Shown here one piece after another: positions 1-7,464 of a DNA stretch of 22,940 nucleotides (positions are counted from its first letter, which is position 1; each line of letters begins with the position of its first letter). Source of the stretch: a virus. Location: IMG/VR virus record IMGVR_UViG_3300031886_000048, positions 1-22,940 of that record. One strand, given 5' to 3'. Position numbers and translations under genes: made by a program. The notes under the pieces were generated by a model. It did not search any database. It was not told the DNA's origin and worked only from the letters and a program-made list of their open reading frames with translations.

Positions 1-1
1 A

Positions 2-895
2 TCTGTATTGAAAACAACTGAAATGGGAAGTGGTGTAACACTTACTGCTCACTCAGATGATAATTCAACTGGTGTACTATTACCAGATGGCTCTAAGTCA
101 GGTAACGTAACAACAACTGGTAACTTAATCCAGAATGCTGTTACAGACCAGAACTTGGTATTACAATCAAACGGTTCAGGTGTTGTTCAAGTAAACGATG
201 CGTGTACTGTTACAGGTGAATTGATTGTTTCAGGAAACTTAACTGTAAACGGTTCAACAACAACTGTTAGTTCAACTAACACAACTGTTGAAGATCCGCT
301 ACAAATTTGGGCAACTGGACAATCCGGTGCTCCTGCTTATGACTCAGGTTGGGTTGTAGAGCGTGGATCAAGTGATAACGTAGCAATGATTTGGGACGAA
401 AGTGCCGATGAATTTAGTGCTATTGTTACACCTGAAGATGGTTCAACGGCTGGTAATGCCACTGTTAGTTCTTATGCTAATATGCATTGTGGTACGTTAA
501 CTGGTACAGCAACAGCGGCACAATACGCTGACTTGGCTGAGTGTTATGCGGCAGATGCCGATTACGCTCCAGGCACAGTTGTACACTTTGGTGGAAGCCA
601 TGAAGTATCACTTTGTGATGCAGATGGTGATAAATCCGTAGCAGGTGTTGTTACATCTAATCCTGCTTACTTAATGAATGACGGCATGGAAGCCGATCAT
701 AAATGCCATGTAGCACTTGTTGGTAGAGTGCCTTGTAAAGTTACAGGGTCTGTACACAAAGGCGACATGATGGTAAGTGCTGGAAACGGTGCGGCAAGAT
801 CCGAAGCAGATCCGAAAATGGGCCAAGTAATTGGTAAAGCATTAGAAGATCACGAAGGTGACGGTACTATTGAAGTAGTTGTAGGCAGAATGTAA
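2..895 (+). CDS. Fibre-like virion structural protein, 3' part (5' end outside window)
   Basis: The frame is open to the first base of the window, so this is the C-terminal ~297 residues of a longer protein; the TTG at 8 is probably internal. The visible N-terminal part is Thr/Ser/Asn/Gly-rich with short beta-repeat character (repeated TGNL/SGNLTVNGS-type motifs), as in phage fibre shafts. The last ~120 residues, starting near YADLAECY, form a compact domain with motifs VAGVVTSNPAYLMN, ALVGRVPCKV and GDMMVSAGNG. I recognise this domain from C-termini of marine T4-like fibre/structural proteins, where it resembles the peptidase G2/autoprocessing type of fibre tip; no catalytic residues are assigned here. 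Role inferred: receptor-contacting or baseplate-associated fibre. It ends in a strong terminator at 923. Confidence 0.7.
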   Translation, partial: SVLKTTEMGSGVTLTAHSDDNSTGVLLPDGSKSGNVTTTGNLIQNAVTDQNLVLQSNGSGVVQVNDACTVTGELIVSGNLTVNGSTTTVSSTNTTVEDPLQIWATGQSGAPAYDSGWVVERGSSDNVAMIWDESADEFSAIVTPEDGSTAGNATVSSYANMHCGTLTGTATAAQYADLAECYAADADYAPGTVVHFGGSHEVSLCDADGDKSVAGVVTSNPAYLMNDGMEADHKCHVALVGRVPCKVTGSVHKGDMMVSAGNGAARSEADPKMGQVIGKALEDHEGDGTIEVVVGRM

Positions 896-922
896 GCCAA
901 ACAAATTACTAAAATATCTAAA

Positions 923-947
923 GGGCGGGTTTACTCGCCCTTTTTTT
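923..947 (+). terminator. Rho-independent terminator after fibre-like gene
   Basis: GGGCGGG / CTCGCCC stem (923-929 with 934-940, one G:T pair) around a TTTA loop, followed directly by seven T (941-947). It lies 28 bases after the stop codon at 893-895. Confidence 0.9.
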
Positions 948-981
948 ATTGCCAATAAACACTACAGCATTTAAGTCGGAC

Positions 982-989
982 AATAAGTA
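982..989 (+). promoter_or_regulatory. Weak late-type -10 element before the DUF115-like gene
   Basis: AATAAGTA differs at one position from the NNTAAATA late element used elsewhere in the window and lies exactly 5 bases before the ATG at 995, the same spacing as at 9249(-), 17066 and 18662. There is no Shine-Dalgarno site here. On its own the match is weak; the spacing is what makes it worth listing. Confidence 0.35.
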
Positions 990-994
990 ATGTT

Positions 995-1759
995 ATGCTA
1001 GGAAAAAATAGTGACCAGTATGATGGCGAGTTTTTTATTACCTCAATAAAGTACGAAAATAATCAACGTAAAGAAACTAGAGAATGGATACCACGAACGG
1101 TATACAACGACACCCATATGGGTTATGCGATTGTTATTGGTAATGGTGAAACTAGAGAAAATTTTAATATAAATTTCTTATTAGGGCATAGGGGTGGAGT
1201 GTTAGGTTCTATGGCCGCTCAAACTTATGGATGTAATGCTTTGTCTAGAGAATTTCAATGCGATTTTTTAGTTGCTACAGGTAAAGATCTTGTTGATGAG
1301 ATTGCTAACAGTACTGAATATTCAGATAAACCTTATACTGATGAGAGAATTGTTTATACAACAGCACCTAATTGTTTAGCACATCCTGGTAAATTTCATT
1401 TAGTTCCTTATAATGTACAAATGAATGCTGGAGCAATGGCAGTTTACCTAGCGGCGTTTGATAAGCATAACAATATTTACATGATAGGCTTTGAAGGCCA
1501 GCACGGCGGCGAAGGATATAATAGTAATATATATGCTGGAACACCAGGGTATATGCCACGAAATCATACAGTATCAAGTGCTAAATGGGAGGCAAATATG
1601 TGTCAAGTATTTGGAGCATACCCAAACATATCATTTACTATTGTTGACAATAATACCAATGGGTATCCTGATAGTTATAAGTGGTATAAAAATGTAAGGT
1701 ATATTGCTTATAGAGAGTTTATACAAGAATTAGATATAGGTTCTTTTAAGCACGATTAA
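995..1759 (+). CDS. DUF115-like protein (possible glycosyltransferase-fold), function unknown
   Basis: 254 residues, soluble, no signal peptide or membrane segment. Three blocks stand out: YAIVIGNGETR (44-54), a middle segment around YGCNALSREF/CDFLVATGKD (78-98), and NAGAMAVYLA...NIYMIGFEG (144-168). The order 'VIGNG - cycling residues - G/S-x-A-x-YLA - x-IYLIGFDG' is what I associate with the DUF115/motility-accessory family, which has a sialyltransferase-like nucleotide-sugar-binding fold. This assignment is by motif resemblance only. In a phage such a protein could modify a sugar or a virion protein, but nothing here proves activity. The gene has no Shine-Dalgarno site. It converges with the Nudix gene, the two stop codons sharing TTAA at 1756-1759. 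Confidence 0.6.
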   Translation: MLGKNSDQYDGEFFITSIKYENNQRKETREWIPRTVYNDTHMGYAIVIGNGETRENFNINFLLGHRGGVLGSMAAQTYGCNALSREFQCDFLVATGKDLVDEIANSTEYSDKPYTDERIVYTTAPNCLAHPGKFHLVPYNVQMNAGAMAVYLAAFDKHNNIYMIGFEGQHGGEGYNSNIYAGTPGYMPRNHTVSSAKWEANMCQVFGAYPNISFTIVDNNTNGYPDSYKWYKNVRYIAYREFIQELDIGSFKHD

Positions 1760-2190
1760 GTTATATATTGACTTATTAACGTTTTTAATTTTTCATTAAT
1801 AGCATCAATATTTAAAGTATTATACAATCCAGGGTGTAGTGGTTTAGGAAAATGATCAATGTCTACCCAAGCATATCCAACGTGTTCGTGATTTAAATCA
1901 GGTATAAATTCTTCCTCAATAATATTAACAAACGTTTCATATATAAAATTATTTTTGTTGTGAGTAAATTTTTCTATAGGAATAGTTTTAACAATATCAG
2001 GTAATGAGCCTAGTTCTTCTTTTATTTCTCTACACATAGCCTGATAAACAGTTTCAGTATTTTCAACTTTGCCACCAACTAGTGCCCATGTAAATTTATA
2101 TGTTTTAGTATTTCTTAAAACAAAAAGAAAACGGTTTGTTTTACGAGCCCAAAATAAACAACCGACACTATTTAAAGTACCAGTCGCCAT
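1756..2190 (-). CDS. Nudix hydrolase
   Basis: 144 residues from the ATG at 2190. A complete Nudix box (G-x5-E-x7-R-E-U-x-E-E-x-G-U) is present: G40, E46, then REIKEELGS at 54-62, giving the metal-binding glutamates. Nudix enzymes hydrolyse nucleoside diphosphates linked to another moiety; the substrate cannot be read from sequence. In-frame ATGs exist upstream (2229, 2244) but would extend the overlap with gp15 and add a basic tail; 2190 begins the conserved beta-strand and overlaps the end of gp15 by 19 bases, suggesting translational coupling. It is the last gene of the minus-strand gp14-gp15 late operon, which is unusual company for a nucleotide enzyme. The stop overlaps that of the convergent DUF115-like gene. 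Confidence 0.88.
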   Translation of the reverse strand: MATGTLNSVGCLFWARKTNRFLFVLRNTKTYKFTWALVGGKVENTETVYQAMCREIKEELGSLPDIVKTIPIEKFTHNKNNFIYETFVNIIEEEFIPDLNHEHVGYAWVDIDHFPKPLHPGLYNTLNIDAINEKLKTLISQYIT

Positions 2191-3590
2191 TTTCCCGCTT
2201 CGTATTCTCCTTCGTAACTTTTTATCCATTTTGATCCGTCCCATTTATATTGAATTCCGGTTGTTGCGTTAGTTAGATATTCTGTATCAGTTTTTTTAGT
2301 AGAAGCATCATACACTACTTGCCATTTATTGCTTGTATATTGTATAATATCGTTCGCTGAGGCTATCAAATCTTCGTTACTAGCACCCTTCCAAGCATCC
2401 GCACCATCTACATTACTTGAAGCACCTATGTCTGTTATAATTAAGTATCTTTGCCCGTCTGCTGAAGCAATTAAACCTGAACCCGGCCCTTTCTTACTTG
2501 GATCAACAATAGCATCAATAGGATCTAATGTATTTGTTGGTATTGTATCTGAATCAACAGTAAACAATAGTATGTCTTTGTCTGTTGGATGTAGTGCCAC
2601 AGTACCAACAACTTCATCACCATCTGGTTCTGATGTTAATGATACTCTTAATTGACTAGTGCCGTTAGCAAGAGTGGCAGTACCTGTTGTTGTTAATTTA
2701 CCCCAATTATTAATAAGAGTCGCCCAATCAGGCCTAGGCCCAATAGCACTTGTACTAATAACAGTAGATGTACCTTGGTTAACAGCATCTGCTGAATCAA
2801 TTAGTTGTGCTTGACCATTTAATAGTATAATACCGTACTGGTTTGGTGTGATAGCAATTCTATCGCCGTATAAAAGTCCGATGTCTAAGTCTTTAATAGA
2901 ACCAGAGTTGTCGTGTATACCACTAACAATGCTTCTAATAACACCTAATTTTTTAATTCTAGCAGGTAAACTTAACCATATAGGCATTGAAAAAGTTAAT
3001 GTTGCGATATCAATTTGGTCGTCTGTACCTGTAGGAATACTTCTACTTGACCAACTTTGACTAGTTAGTTCAACATAACTTAAACTAGTCCAGTCAATGT
3101 AATTGTCTGTACTTTGTATTTCTAAATCAGGATTAAACAAGGTTAAAATTTGTTCTAGCAGTTGTAATTTTTGTTCTGTGTTCGTTGTCCATATATCAGT
3201 GTTCATTTGTAATCTATATGGTGTTGGCATGGCACGTTCAATAGTGTATGCTTCGCCTTGTTGTTGAGTGTATGCTCCAGTATTTTCATCTACACCTCTT
3301 GTACGAACTTGCATTTTGTCGACAAAACTTGGTTGTTGCATTCTGTCTCTATCATATTGTAAGTCGCTGATATGAACTGTAATAAGAGGTGCTGTAGGAA
3401 TACCATTTTCGCTATTATGTTTCATAATAGCGGCCGCTTGTCTGCTTGAATCACCGTAACGTACTGGTACTTGATAAAGTGTTATAGTTCCGTCCCTACC
3501 CTTACCAAATTCTACTTGGTAATGTGAAAACATTTTAACAAATTGTAAGATAAATCTACGAATTTGTTCATCGTAAAAATAAGTTCTCAT
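2172..3590 (-). CDS. 15: Tail sheath stabiliser / tail terminator, gp15-like, with long C-terminal extension
   Basis: 472 residues. The N-terminal ~220 resemble T4 gp15 (tail-completion hexamer that caps tube and sheath and joins them to the neck): an opening MRTYFYDEQIRRFI as in gp15 (aromatic FYF/YFY, RR), then VPVRYGD (41-47), LITVHISDLQYDR (69-81), PTPYRLQMNTDIWT (122-135) and a middle TLTFSMPIW (197-205). T4 gp15 is about 270 residues; this one carries ~250 additional residues with a Trp/Asp-Gly module near the end (QYKWDGSKWIK at 447-457 and KWRLVL at 467-472). Start: ATG at 3590 overlaps the gp14 stop as TAATG, implying coupled translation from the late promoter at 4771-4778. The extension is likely surface decoration (inference). 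Confidence 0.85.
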   Translation of the reverse strand: MRTYFYDEQIRRFILQFVKMFSHYQVEFGKGRDGTITLYQVPVRYGDSSRQAAAIMKHNSENGIPTAPLITVHISDLQYDRDRMQQPSFVDKMQVRTRGVDENTGAYTQQQGEAYTIERAMPTPYRLQMNTDIWTTNTEQKLQLLEQILTLFNPDLEIQSTDNYIDWTSLSYVELTSQSWSSRSIPTGTDDQIDIATLTFSMPIWLSLPARIKKLGVIRSIVSGIHDNSGSIKDLDIGLLYGDRIAITPNQYGIILLNGQAQLIDSADAVNQGTSTVISTSAIGPRPDWATLINNWGKLTTTGTATLANGTSQLRVSLTSEPDGDEVVGTVALHPTDKDILLFTVDSDTIPTNTLDPIDAIVDPSKKGPGSGLIASADGQRYLIITDIGASSNVDGADAWKGASNEDLIASANDIIQYTSNKWQVVYDASTKKTDTEYLTNATTGIQYKWDGSKWIKSYEGEYEAGKWRLVL

Positions 3591-4744
3591 TATTCGTCTT
3601 CCTCAGGCTCTAATGCTTTGCTTAAACCAGTTCTACCTGATTTTGCTTGACCTTTATTGTCAATATATGTTTCTGTATTTTCACTAAAGTAATCTCGTTG
3701 TGTACTTCCTGTACCGTCTAATGTAGTTCTAACAGCATCTTCAATTTTAACCCAACGTGTACCATCATATCTAAATAATCTATTAGGCATATAGTCAAGT
3801 CTTAACACATATTCACCTTCTAGAGGATTTGTTGGGAATTGTATGCCTGGAGATACATGGAATCCATTTGGTGGTATGCCATCGCCAGTTAGATATCCGC
3901 CTATCCAATCATTACTTACTGGAGAAATTGCTGTTTCGTCTGTGTTTACTGTAGATGAACTTGCTCTAGTATTAGTGTCGTCTGCCGTTGTACTAGTTGC
4001 GGTAGCAGGTACACCGTCTTTATCAGTTGGTATAACATAAAATTTTTCTGTATCATATCCTGATTTAGGAACATATTTTTCTGCTTGTTCTATAATAGCA
4101 TTATTAATTTCTAATTCTTTTTTATATGTAGATAGTAAGTTCTTTAAACTGTTTGAATCACTTGTATCGCCAAGTATATCTCTATATTCTTGACTATCTA
4201 CTAATGGAGTACATTTAACTCTCCATAAATGTGGATACCAAGTAGGAGAAAATCCTTCTGCCGCTCTAGATCCATCTTGTACAACATAATATCTTCTTAA
4301 TGATGTACTTAAATCTGTGTCTAAAGGATAAAAATCTTTTAAGTGCGGTAGTTCTAATACGTCTCCGTTCATAAGTTTTCTGCCCAGCATATCCATCATG
4401 TCAGACATATGAAAGTTTATAAAGAGAGTATCATTTGCTAAGAATAAACCAAATTGTGTTAAATCAAAGTCAATGTCTTGAACATTGTATATACCTCTTA
4501 ATTGATATACTGTTTGATCATATTTTCTATCTCTGTTTTCAAGAAATAACAAATCTTGTATACGGTTTTCGGTGATAGTATCGTACTTAGGCTGGGTGGC
4601 ATCACCTGCCGCTTGTTCAAAAGTACCTAAGTATTTGTGTATATTAACACCGGTCCCGCCAATAGTAAACATTTCACGGATTCGGTTATCGTGGAAACTA
4701 TAATCAAACGTCTTATTTTCCTTCCACATTGAGATTCTTGGCAT
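3590..4744 (-). CDS. 14: Neck protein, gp14-like
   Basis: 384 residues; T4 gp14 is ~256. The recognisable part is the middle: NDTLFINFHMSDM (104-116), NGDVLELPHLKDFYPLD (126-142) and WYPHLWRVKCTPLVDSQEY (169-187), matching the gp14 pattern 'GDLI-x-P...LFEI-x-W' in which the protein forms part of the head-tail neck with gp13. The last ~150 residues are extra: a Ser/Thr-rich linker (248-275) and a module FPTNPLEGEYVLRLDYMP..LFRYDGTRWVK (303-333) of the same kind as in gp18. Start: ATG at 4744 follows AGGAA, with 21 bases of leader from the predicted late transcription start. First gene of the minus-strand operon. In most T4-like phages gp13-gp14-gp15 are co-directional; here gp14-gp15 are inverted relative to gp13. 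Confidence 0.75.
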   Translation of the reverse strand: MPRISMWKENKTFDYSFHDNRIREMFTIGGTGVNIHKYLGTFEQAAGDATQPKYDTITENRIQDLLFLENRDRKYDQTVYQLRGIYNVQDIDFDLTQFGLFLANDTLFINFHMSDMMDMLGRKLMNGDVLELPHLKDFYPLDTDLSTSLRRYYVVQDGSRAAEGFSPTWYPHLWRVKCTPLVDSQEYRDILGDTSDSNSLKNLLSTYKKELEINNAIIEQAEKYVPKSGYDTEKFYVIPTDKDGVPATATSTTADDTNTRASSSTVNTDETAISPVSNDWIGGYLTGDGIPPNGFHVSPGIQFPTNPLEGEYVLRLDYMPNRLFRYDGTRWVKIEDAVRTTLDGTGSTQRDYFSENTETYIDNKGQAKSGRTGLSKALEPEEDE

Positions 4745-4770
4745 ATTTTTTTCCTATTATACGATAATGT

Positions 4771-4778
4771 TATTTATC
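4771..4778 (-). promoter_or_regulatory. Late promoter for gp14-gp15-Nudix operon
   Basis: GATAAATA on the minus strand, one of the NNTAAATA set of T4-like late -10 elements. With T4 spacing, transcription would start near 4765, leaving a 21-base leader containing AGGAA before the gp14 ATG at 4744. Confidence 0.75.
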
Positions 4779-4780
4779 GG

Positions 4781-4809
4781 TTGACAAGTTTCGCTGATGA
4801 CATTATAAT
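4781..4809 (+). promoter_or_regulatory. Consensus sigma70-type promoter P1
   Basis: TTGACA (4781-4786), 17-base spacer, TATAAT (4804-4809): a perfect match to the bacterial housekeeping consensus. It points to the 420-aa gene at 4890 and lies back-to-back with the late promoter at 4771-4778, only 2 bases away. Confidence 0.85.
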
Positions 4810-4828
4810 CATATAATAAACATAGACC

Positions 4829-4857
4829 TTGACAGAAATAACCCTAATTTTTATAAT
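4829..4857 (+). promoter_or_regulatory. Consensus sigma70-type promoter P2
   Basis: A second perfect TTGACA (4829-4834), 17 bases, TATAAT (4852-4857), 48 bases downstream of P1. Expected start near 4864, giving a ~26-base leader with AGGAG (4879-4883) before the TTG start at 4890. Confidence 0.87.
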
Positions 4858-4889
4858 GTTACTATATAAGCATTAAACAGGAGAAACTT

Positions 4890-6152
4890 TTGGCTAGACG
4901 TAAACAACGATCTCGTAGAATAACAGCCGCTGATAAGGCGTTAGAACCCAAGTGGGACGGTTGGGAAGACATGACCGGCCAGCAATACCATCGTTTTAAA
5001 GAATCCACACATCATTGGTATTATCAAACGTTTAAACCAGACGAACTTATTAAACACACTTACGAGTGGATGAAGAATAATGGTTATAGTAATGAAGATA
5101 TTAAATGTGCTAAAGCCGTTCCTTCTTACGTTATAGGCACTACAACACATATAACTTGTCGTATGTTAACAAACGGAATGCCAGACTTTAATAAAAAAGA
5201 AGATGAATACTGGCAATCACTTCCTGGCACTATGGGTAAAGTTAGACCGTCGGCCGAATGGATTAAAGTTGGCATAGCAAAAGGAATTGAAAAGGGTAAA
5301 ACTCTTGTAAAGGAAAAAGCCAAGGAAGAAGCACAAAAGATTAAAGTTTATAAGCCAACAATACAAGAAAGACTGTACCAAGCGGCTATTAGAATGACAG
5401 TTGAAATAGATGATGTTATGGAATCAGACGTTGATCTTATTGATTTAAAATCTTTTACACCTTTAAAATGGTTAAAAATACATCAATGTAAAGGAAACCA
5501 TGCTAAAATTATTAAAGGATTTTATAAACCTGGGTTTGATGAGTTACATGAGTTGCTTAACCCACCTAATCGTAAGCAAAAACAAGAGATGACAGAGCAT
5601 GAGTTAGATTTTAGGGCTCAGTTAGATGAAAGTTTTAATGTTTTTACTAAAGCAGAAATACAAAGTAGATATAAAGCCTACAAAATGATTTGTGATGCTT
5701 GTGATATGATGATAGACAATGCTAAACTTAATCGTAAGCCTCGTAAAATGAAACCAAAGAGTGCTGAAAAACTAGTAGCAAAAATAAAATACAAAACACA
5801 TGATGAAAAAACTGCTCTTGTAAGTATTAATCCAGCCGATATTATTAAATCAGAAATGCTTTGGGTGTATAATACAAAAACTAGAAAGTTAGGAAAGTAT
5901 GTAGCATCTAGCCTAGATCCATTACATCAGAAACGTGATGGGACAGGATTAAGTGTTAAAGGTACTACAATTACAGGCTTTAAAGAAGATGAAAGTGTTT
6001 GTAAAACACTTAGAAAGCCAGTAGAACAAGTAGCAGAGTTTAAGAAGTGTGGTAAAATAAACCGTAAAAAGTTTTTTGAAGCACTTAATGTTACAGAAAC
6101 TAAACTAAACGGCCGTATAAATCCTGAAACAATCCTATTGCTAACGAGCTAA
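4890..6152 (+). CDS. Conserved basic protein of marine T4-like phages, function unknown
   Basis: 420 residues, Lys/Arg-rich throughout, opening MARRKQRSRR. Start is TTG at 4890, supported by AGGAG at 4879-4883 with a 6-base gap; no ATG fits better. The central part is helical and basic (residues ~120-160 GKTLVKEKAKEEAQKIKVY; ~275-305 KLNRKPRKMKPKSAEKLVAK). The C-terminal ~120 residues contain LVSINPADII, MLWVYNTKTRKLGKY, LSVKGTTITGF, CKTLRKPVEQ and KLNGRINPETILL, a block I recognise as conserved in marine T4-like phages but without assigned function. The charge suggests nucleic-acid binding (inference). Unlike its structural neighbours it is driven by two sigma70-type promoters, so early or constitutive expression is likely. 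Confidence 0.8.
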   Translation: MARRKQRSRRITAADKALEPKWDGWEDMTGQQYHRFKESTHHWYYQTFKPDELIKHTYEWMKNNGYSNEDIKCAKAVPSYVIGTTTHITCRMLTNGMPDFNKKEDEYWQSLPGTMGKVRPSAEWIKVGIAKGIEKGKTLVKEKAKEEAQKIKVYKPTIQERLYQAAIRMTVEIDDVMESDVDLIDLKSFTPLKWLKIHQCKGNHAKIIKGFYKPGFDELHELLNPPNRKQKQEMTEHELDFRAQLDESFNVFTKAEIQSRYKAYKMICDACDMMIDNAKLNRKPRKMKPKSAEKLVAKIKYKTHDEKTALVSINPADIIKSEMLWVYNTKTRKLGKYVASSLDPLHQKRDGTGLSVKGTTITGFKEDESVCKTLRKPVEQVAEFKKCGKINRKKFFEALNVTETKLNGRINPETILLLTS

Positions 6153-6155
6153 ATA
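6148..6155 (+). promoter_or_regulatory. Late promoter overlapping a stop codon, before 6180
   Basis: GCTAAATA, in which TAA (6150-6152) is also the stop codon of the 420-aa gene. Predicted start near 6161, leaving a 19-base leader with TAGGA (6168-6172) before the ATG at 6180. A short inverted repeat (CTACT 6156-6160 / AGTAG 6166-6170) abuts it. Confidence 0.75.
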
Positions 6156-6179
6156 CTACTATTAAAGTAGGAACAAAAA

Positions 6180-6482
6180 ATGGCAAAATACAAAGTAACG
6201 CAATGGGTCACAGCAAGTGTACCAATAGTTTCATATGTAGAAGCAAATTCTGAAGAAGAAGCAGAAGAAAATTTATCAAATAATATTGGTGCTGGAGACT
6301 GGAAGTATAGATACGATAAAATTCATTATGGTGAATTGGAAAGTATCGAAGCAGAAGAAGTTGTTGACGAAGAATTGGACTTACCAGAGACTGGCGATAC
6401 AACTACCAGTGACGCTAGTCCAGAAACAGAACAAGTAGATGAATTAATAAGATTAAAAGATCTTATTAATTTTAGGAAGTAA
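6180..6482 (+). CDS. Small acidic protein, function unknown
   Basis: 100 residues, not recognised. The first ~55 look like a small alpha-beta domain (KYKVTQWVTASVPIVSYVEA, then an EEAEENL helix and WKYRYDKIHY); residues 55-90 are an acidic, Thr/Ser-rich tail (EAEEVVDEELDLPE). Start at 6180 follows TAGGA in a short leader from the late promoter at 6148. The stop is 5 bases before the gp13 start, so it is co-transcribed with gp13 and may be a virion or assembly factor (inference from position). Confidence 0.75.
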   Translation: MAKYKVTQWVTASVPIVSYVEANSEEEAEENLSNNIGAGDWKYRYDKIHYGELESIEAEEVVDEELDLPETGDTTTSDASPETEQVDELIRLKDLINFRK

Positions 6483-6487
6483 CAAAT

Positions 6488-7249
6488 ATGGCAAACGCAG
6501 AACTTCAAACTGAAAAGCAGAAATGCTTTGACTATGTACGTTTTAGTTTAGGTGACGGCATGGTTGATGTGGAATTAGATCCACAACATTATGATGCAGG
6601 TTTTAATAAAGCAACAGCAGTTTATAGACAACGTGCTTCAAACAGCGTCGAAGAAAGTTATGGCTTTTTAGAACTAATAAAAGATACACAAGAATATACA
6701 TTACCTGACCAAGTTACTGAAGTTAGACAAGTATTTCGTAGAACAATTGGTTCAAGTGACGGTGATGGTGCTAATAGTTTTGAACCTTTCGAAGCAGGTT
6801 ATGTTAATGTTTACTTGATGCAGGCTGGCAGAGTTGGTGGTTTAGCAACATACGAATTGTTTACACAATACCAAGAATTAACTGCTAGAATGTTTGGCGG
6901 TCATATCAATTTTACTTATAATCCAGTATCAAAGAAACTTACAATAGTTAGAAAAGTAAATTCTACAGGTGAATCTGTTTTACTTTGGTTATATAATCAT
7001 AAGCCAGATATAACACTTTTAAAAGATCATAGGACTCAACCGTGGATATACGATTATACAAAAGCACAATGTAAGTATATGCTTGGAGAAGCAAGAAGCA
7101 AATTTGCTACTATTGTTGGCCCACAAGGCGGAACTGCTATGAATGGTGATTCATTAAAGCAAGAAGCAATGGCTGAAATTGAAAAGTTAGAGCAAGATTT
7201 ACAGAATTACGTTGAAGGTAGTTTACCTTTAAGTTTTGTAATAGGATAA
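6488..7249 (+). CDS. 13: Neck protein, gp13-like
   Basis: 253 residues. gp13 forms the head-proximal neck ring that joins portal and tail. The family pattern of marine T4-like gp13 is present almost throughout: DVELDPQHYDAGFNKA (27-42), YRQRASNSVEESYGFLEL (46-63), EYTLP (69-73), QVFRR, FEPFEAGYVNVYL, GGLATYELF, RMFGGHINFTYNP (133-145), KLTIVRK, PWIYDYTKAQCKYMLGEARS (185-204), GPQGGTAMNGDSLKQEA (210-226). Start at 6488 has AGGAAG (6474-6479) 8 bases upstream, overlapping the preceding stop. It is followed without an intervening promoter by a zinc-ribbon frame in the same reading frame after its TAA stop. Confidence 0.9.
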   Translation: MANAELQTEKQKCFDYVRFSLGDGMVDVELDPQHYDAGFNKATAVYRQRASNSVEESYGFLELIKDTQEYTLPDQVTEVRQVFRRTIGSSDGDGANSFEPFEAGYVNVYLMQAGRVGGLATYELFTQYQELTARMFGGHINFTYNPVSKKLTIVRKVNSTGESVLLWLYNHKPDITLLKDHRTQPWIYDYTKAQCKYMLGEARSKFATIVGPQGGTAMNGDSLKQEAMAEIEKLEQDLQNYVEGSLPLSFVIG

Positions 7250-7255
7250 TTTCAA

Positions 7256-7414
7256 ATAGAAACCACAAAAGAAACAATTTGGCATTTTACTTGTAAAAGT
7301 TGTTATGGCTTTTGGTCTATTGCCACTATGGATGAGTGGATTCCTAAAAAATTATTTTGCCCACATTGTGGTAAAAAATGTGAAAACGATAAAGCAGTAG
7401 TATACATCTCTTAA
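7256..7414 (+). CDS. Zinc-ribbon mini-protein, probable non-AUG start
   Basis: About 52 codons encode a convincing double CxxC zinc ribbon: CKSC (codons at 7292 and 7301), then CPHCGKKC, with the aromatic core IWHFTC...YGFWSIATMDEWIP between. No ATG, GTG or TTG lies between the gp13 stop (7247-7249) and the first Cys; the internal ATG at 7328 would lose one CxxC pair. The ATA at 7256 is the best placed start, 9 bases after AGGA (7243-7246); ATT at 7277 is the alternative. The frame is that of gp13, so a stop-codon readthrough tail on gp13 is also possible. Short zinc ribbons of this kind occur in marine T4-like phages. Start choice is inference. Confidence 0.55.
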   Translation: METTKETIWHFTCKSCYGFWSIATMDEWIPKKLFCPHCGKKCENDKAVVYIS

Positions 7415-7428
7415 ATCGAACAAAAGAC

Positions 7429-7458
7429 TTGACAACCGACTACTATTTGTAGTATAAT
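7429..7458 (+). promoter_or_regulatory. Sigma70-type promoter, leaderless arrangement
   Basis: TTGACA (7429-7434), 18-base spacer, TATAAT (7453-7458). The -10 ends 6 bases before the ATG at 7465, so the expected transcription start is the start codon itself and there is no room for a Shine-Dalgarno site. Confidence 0.87.
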
Positions 7459-7464
7459 ATAAGC

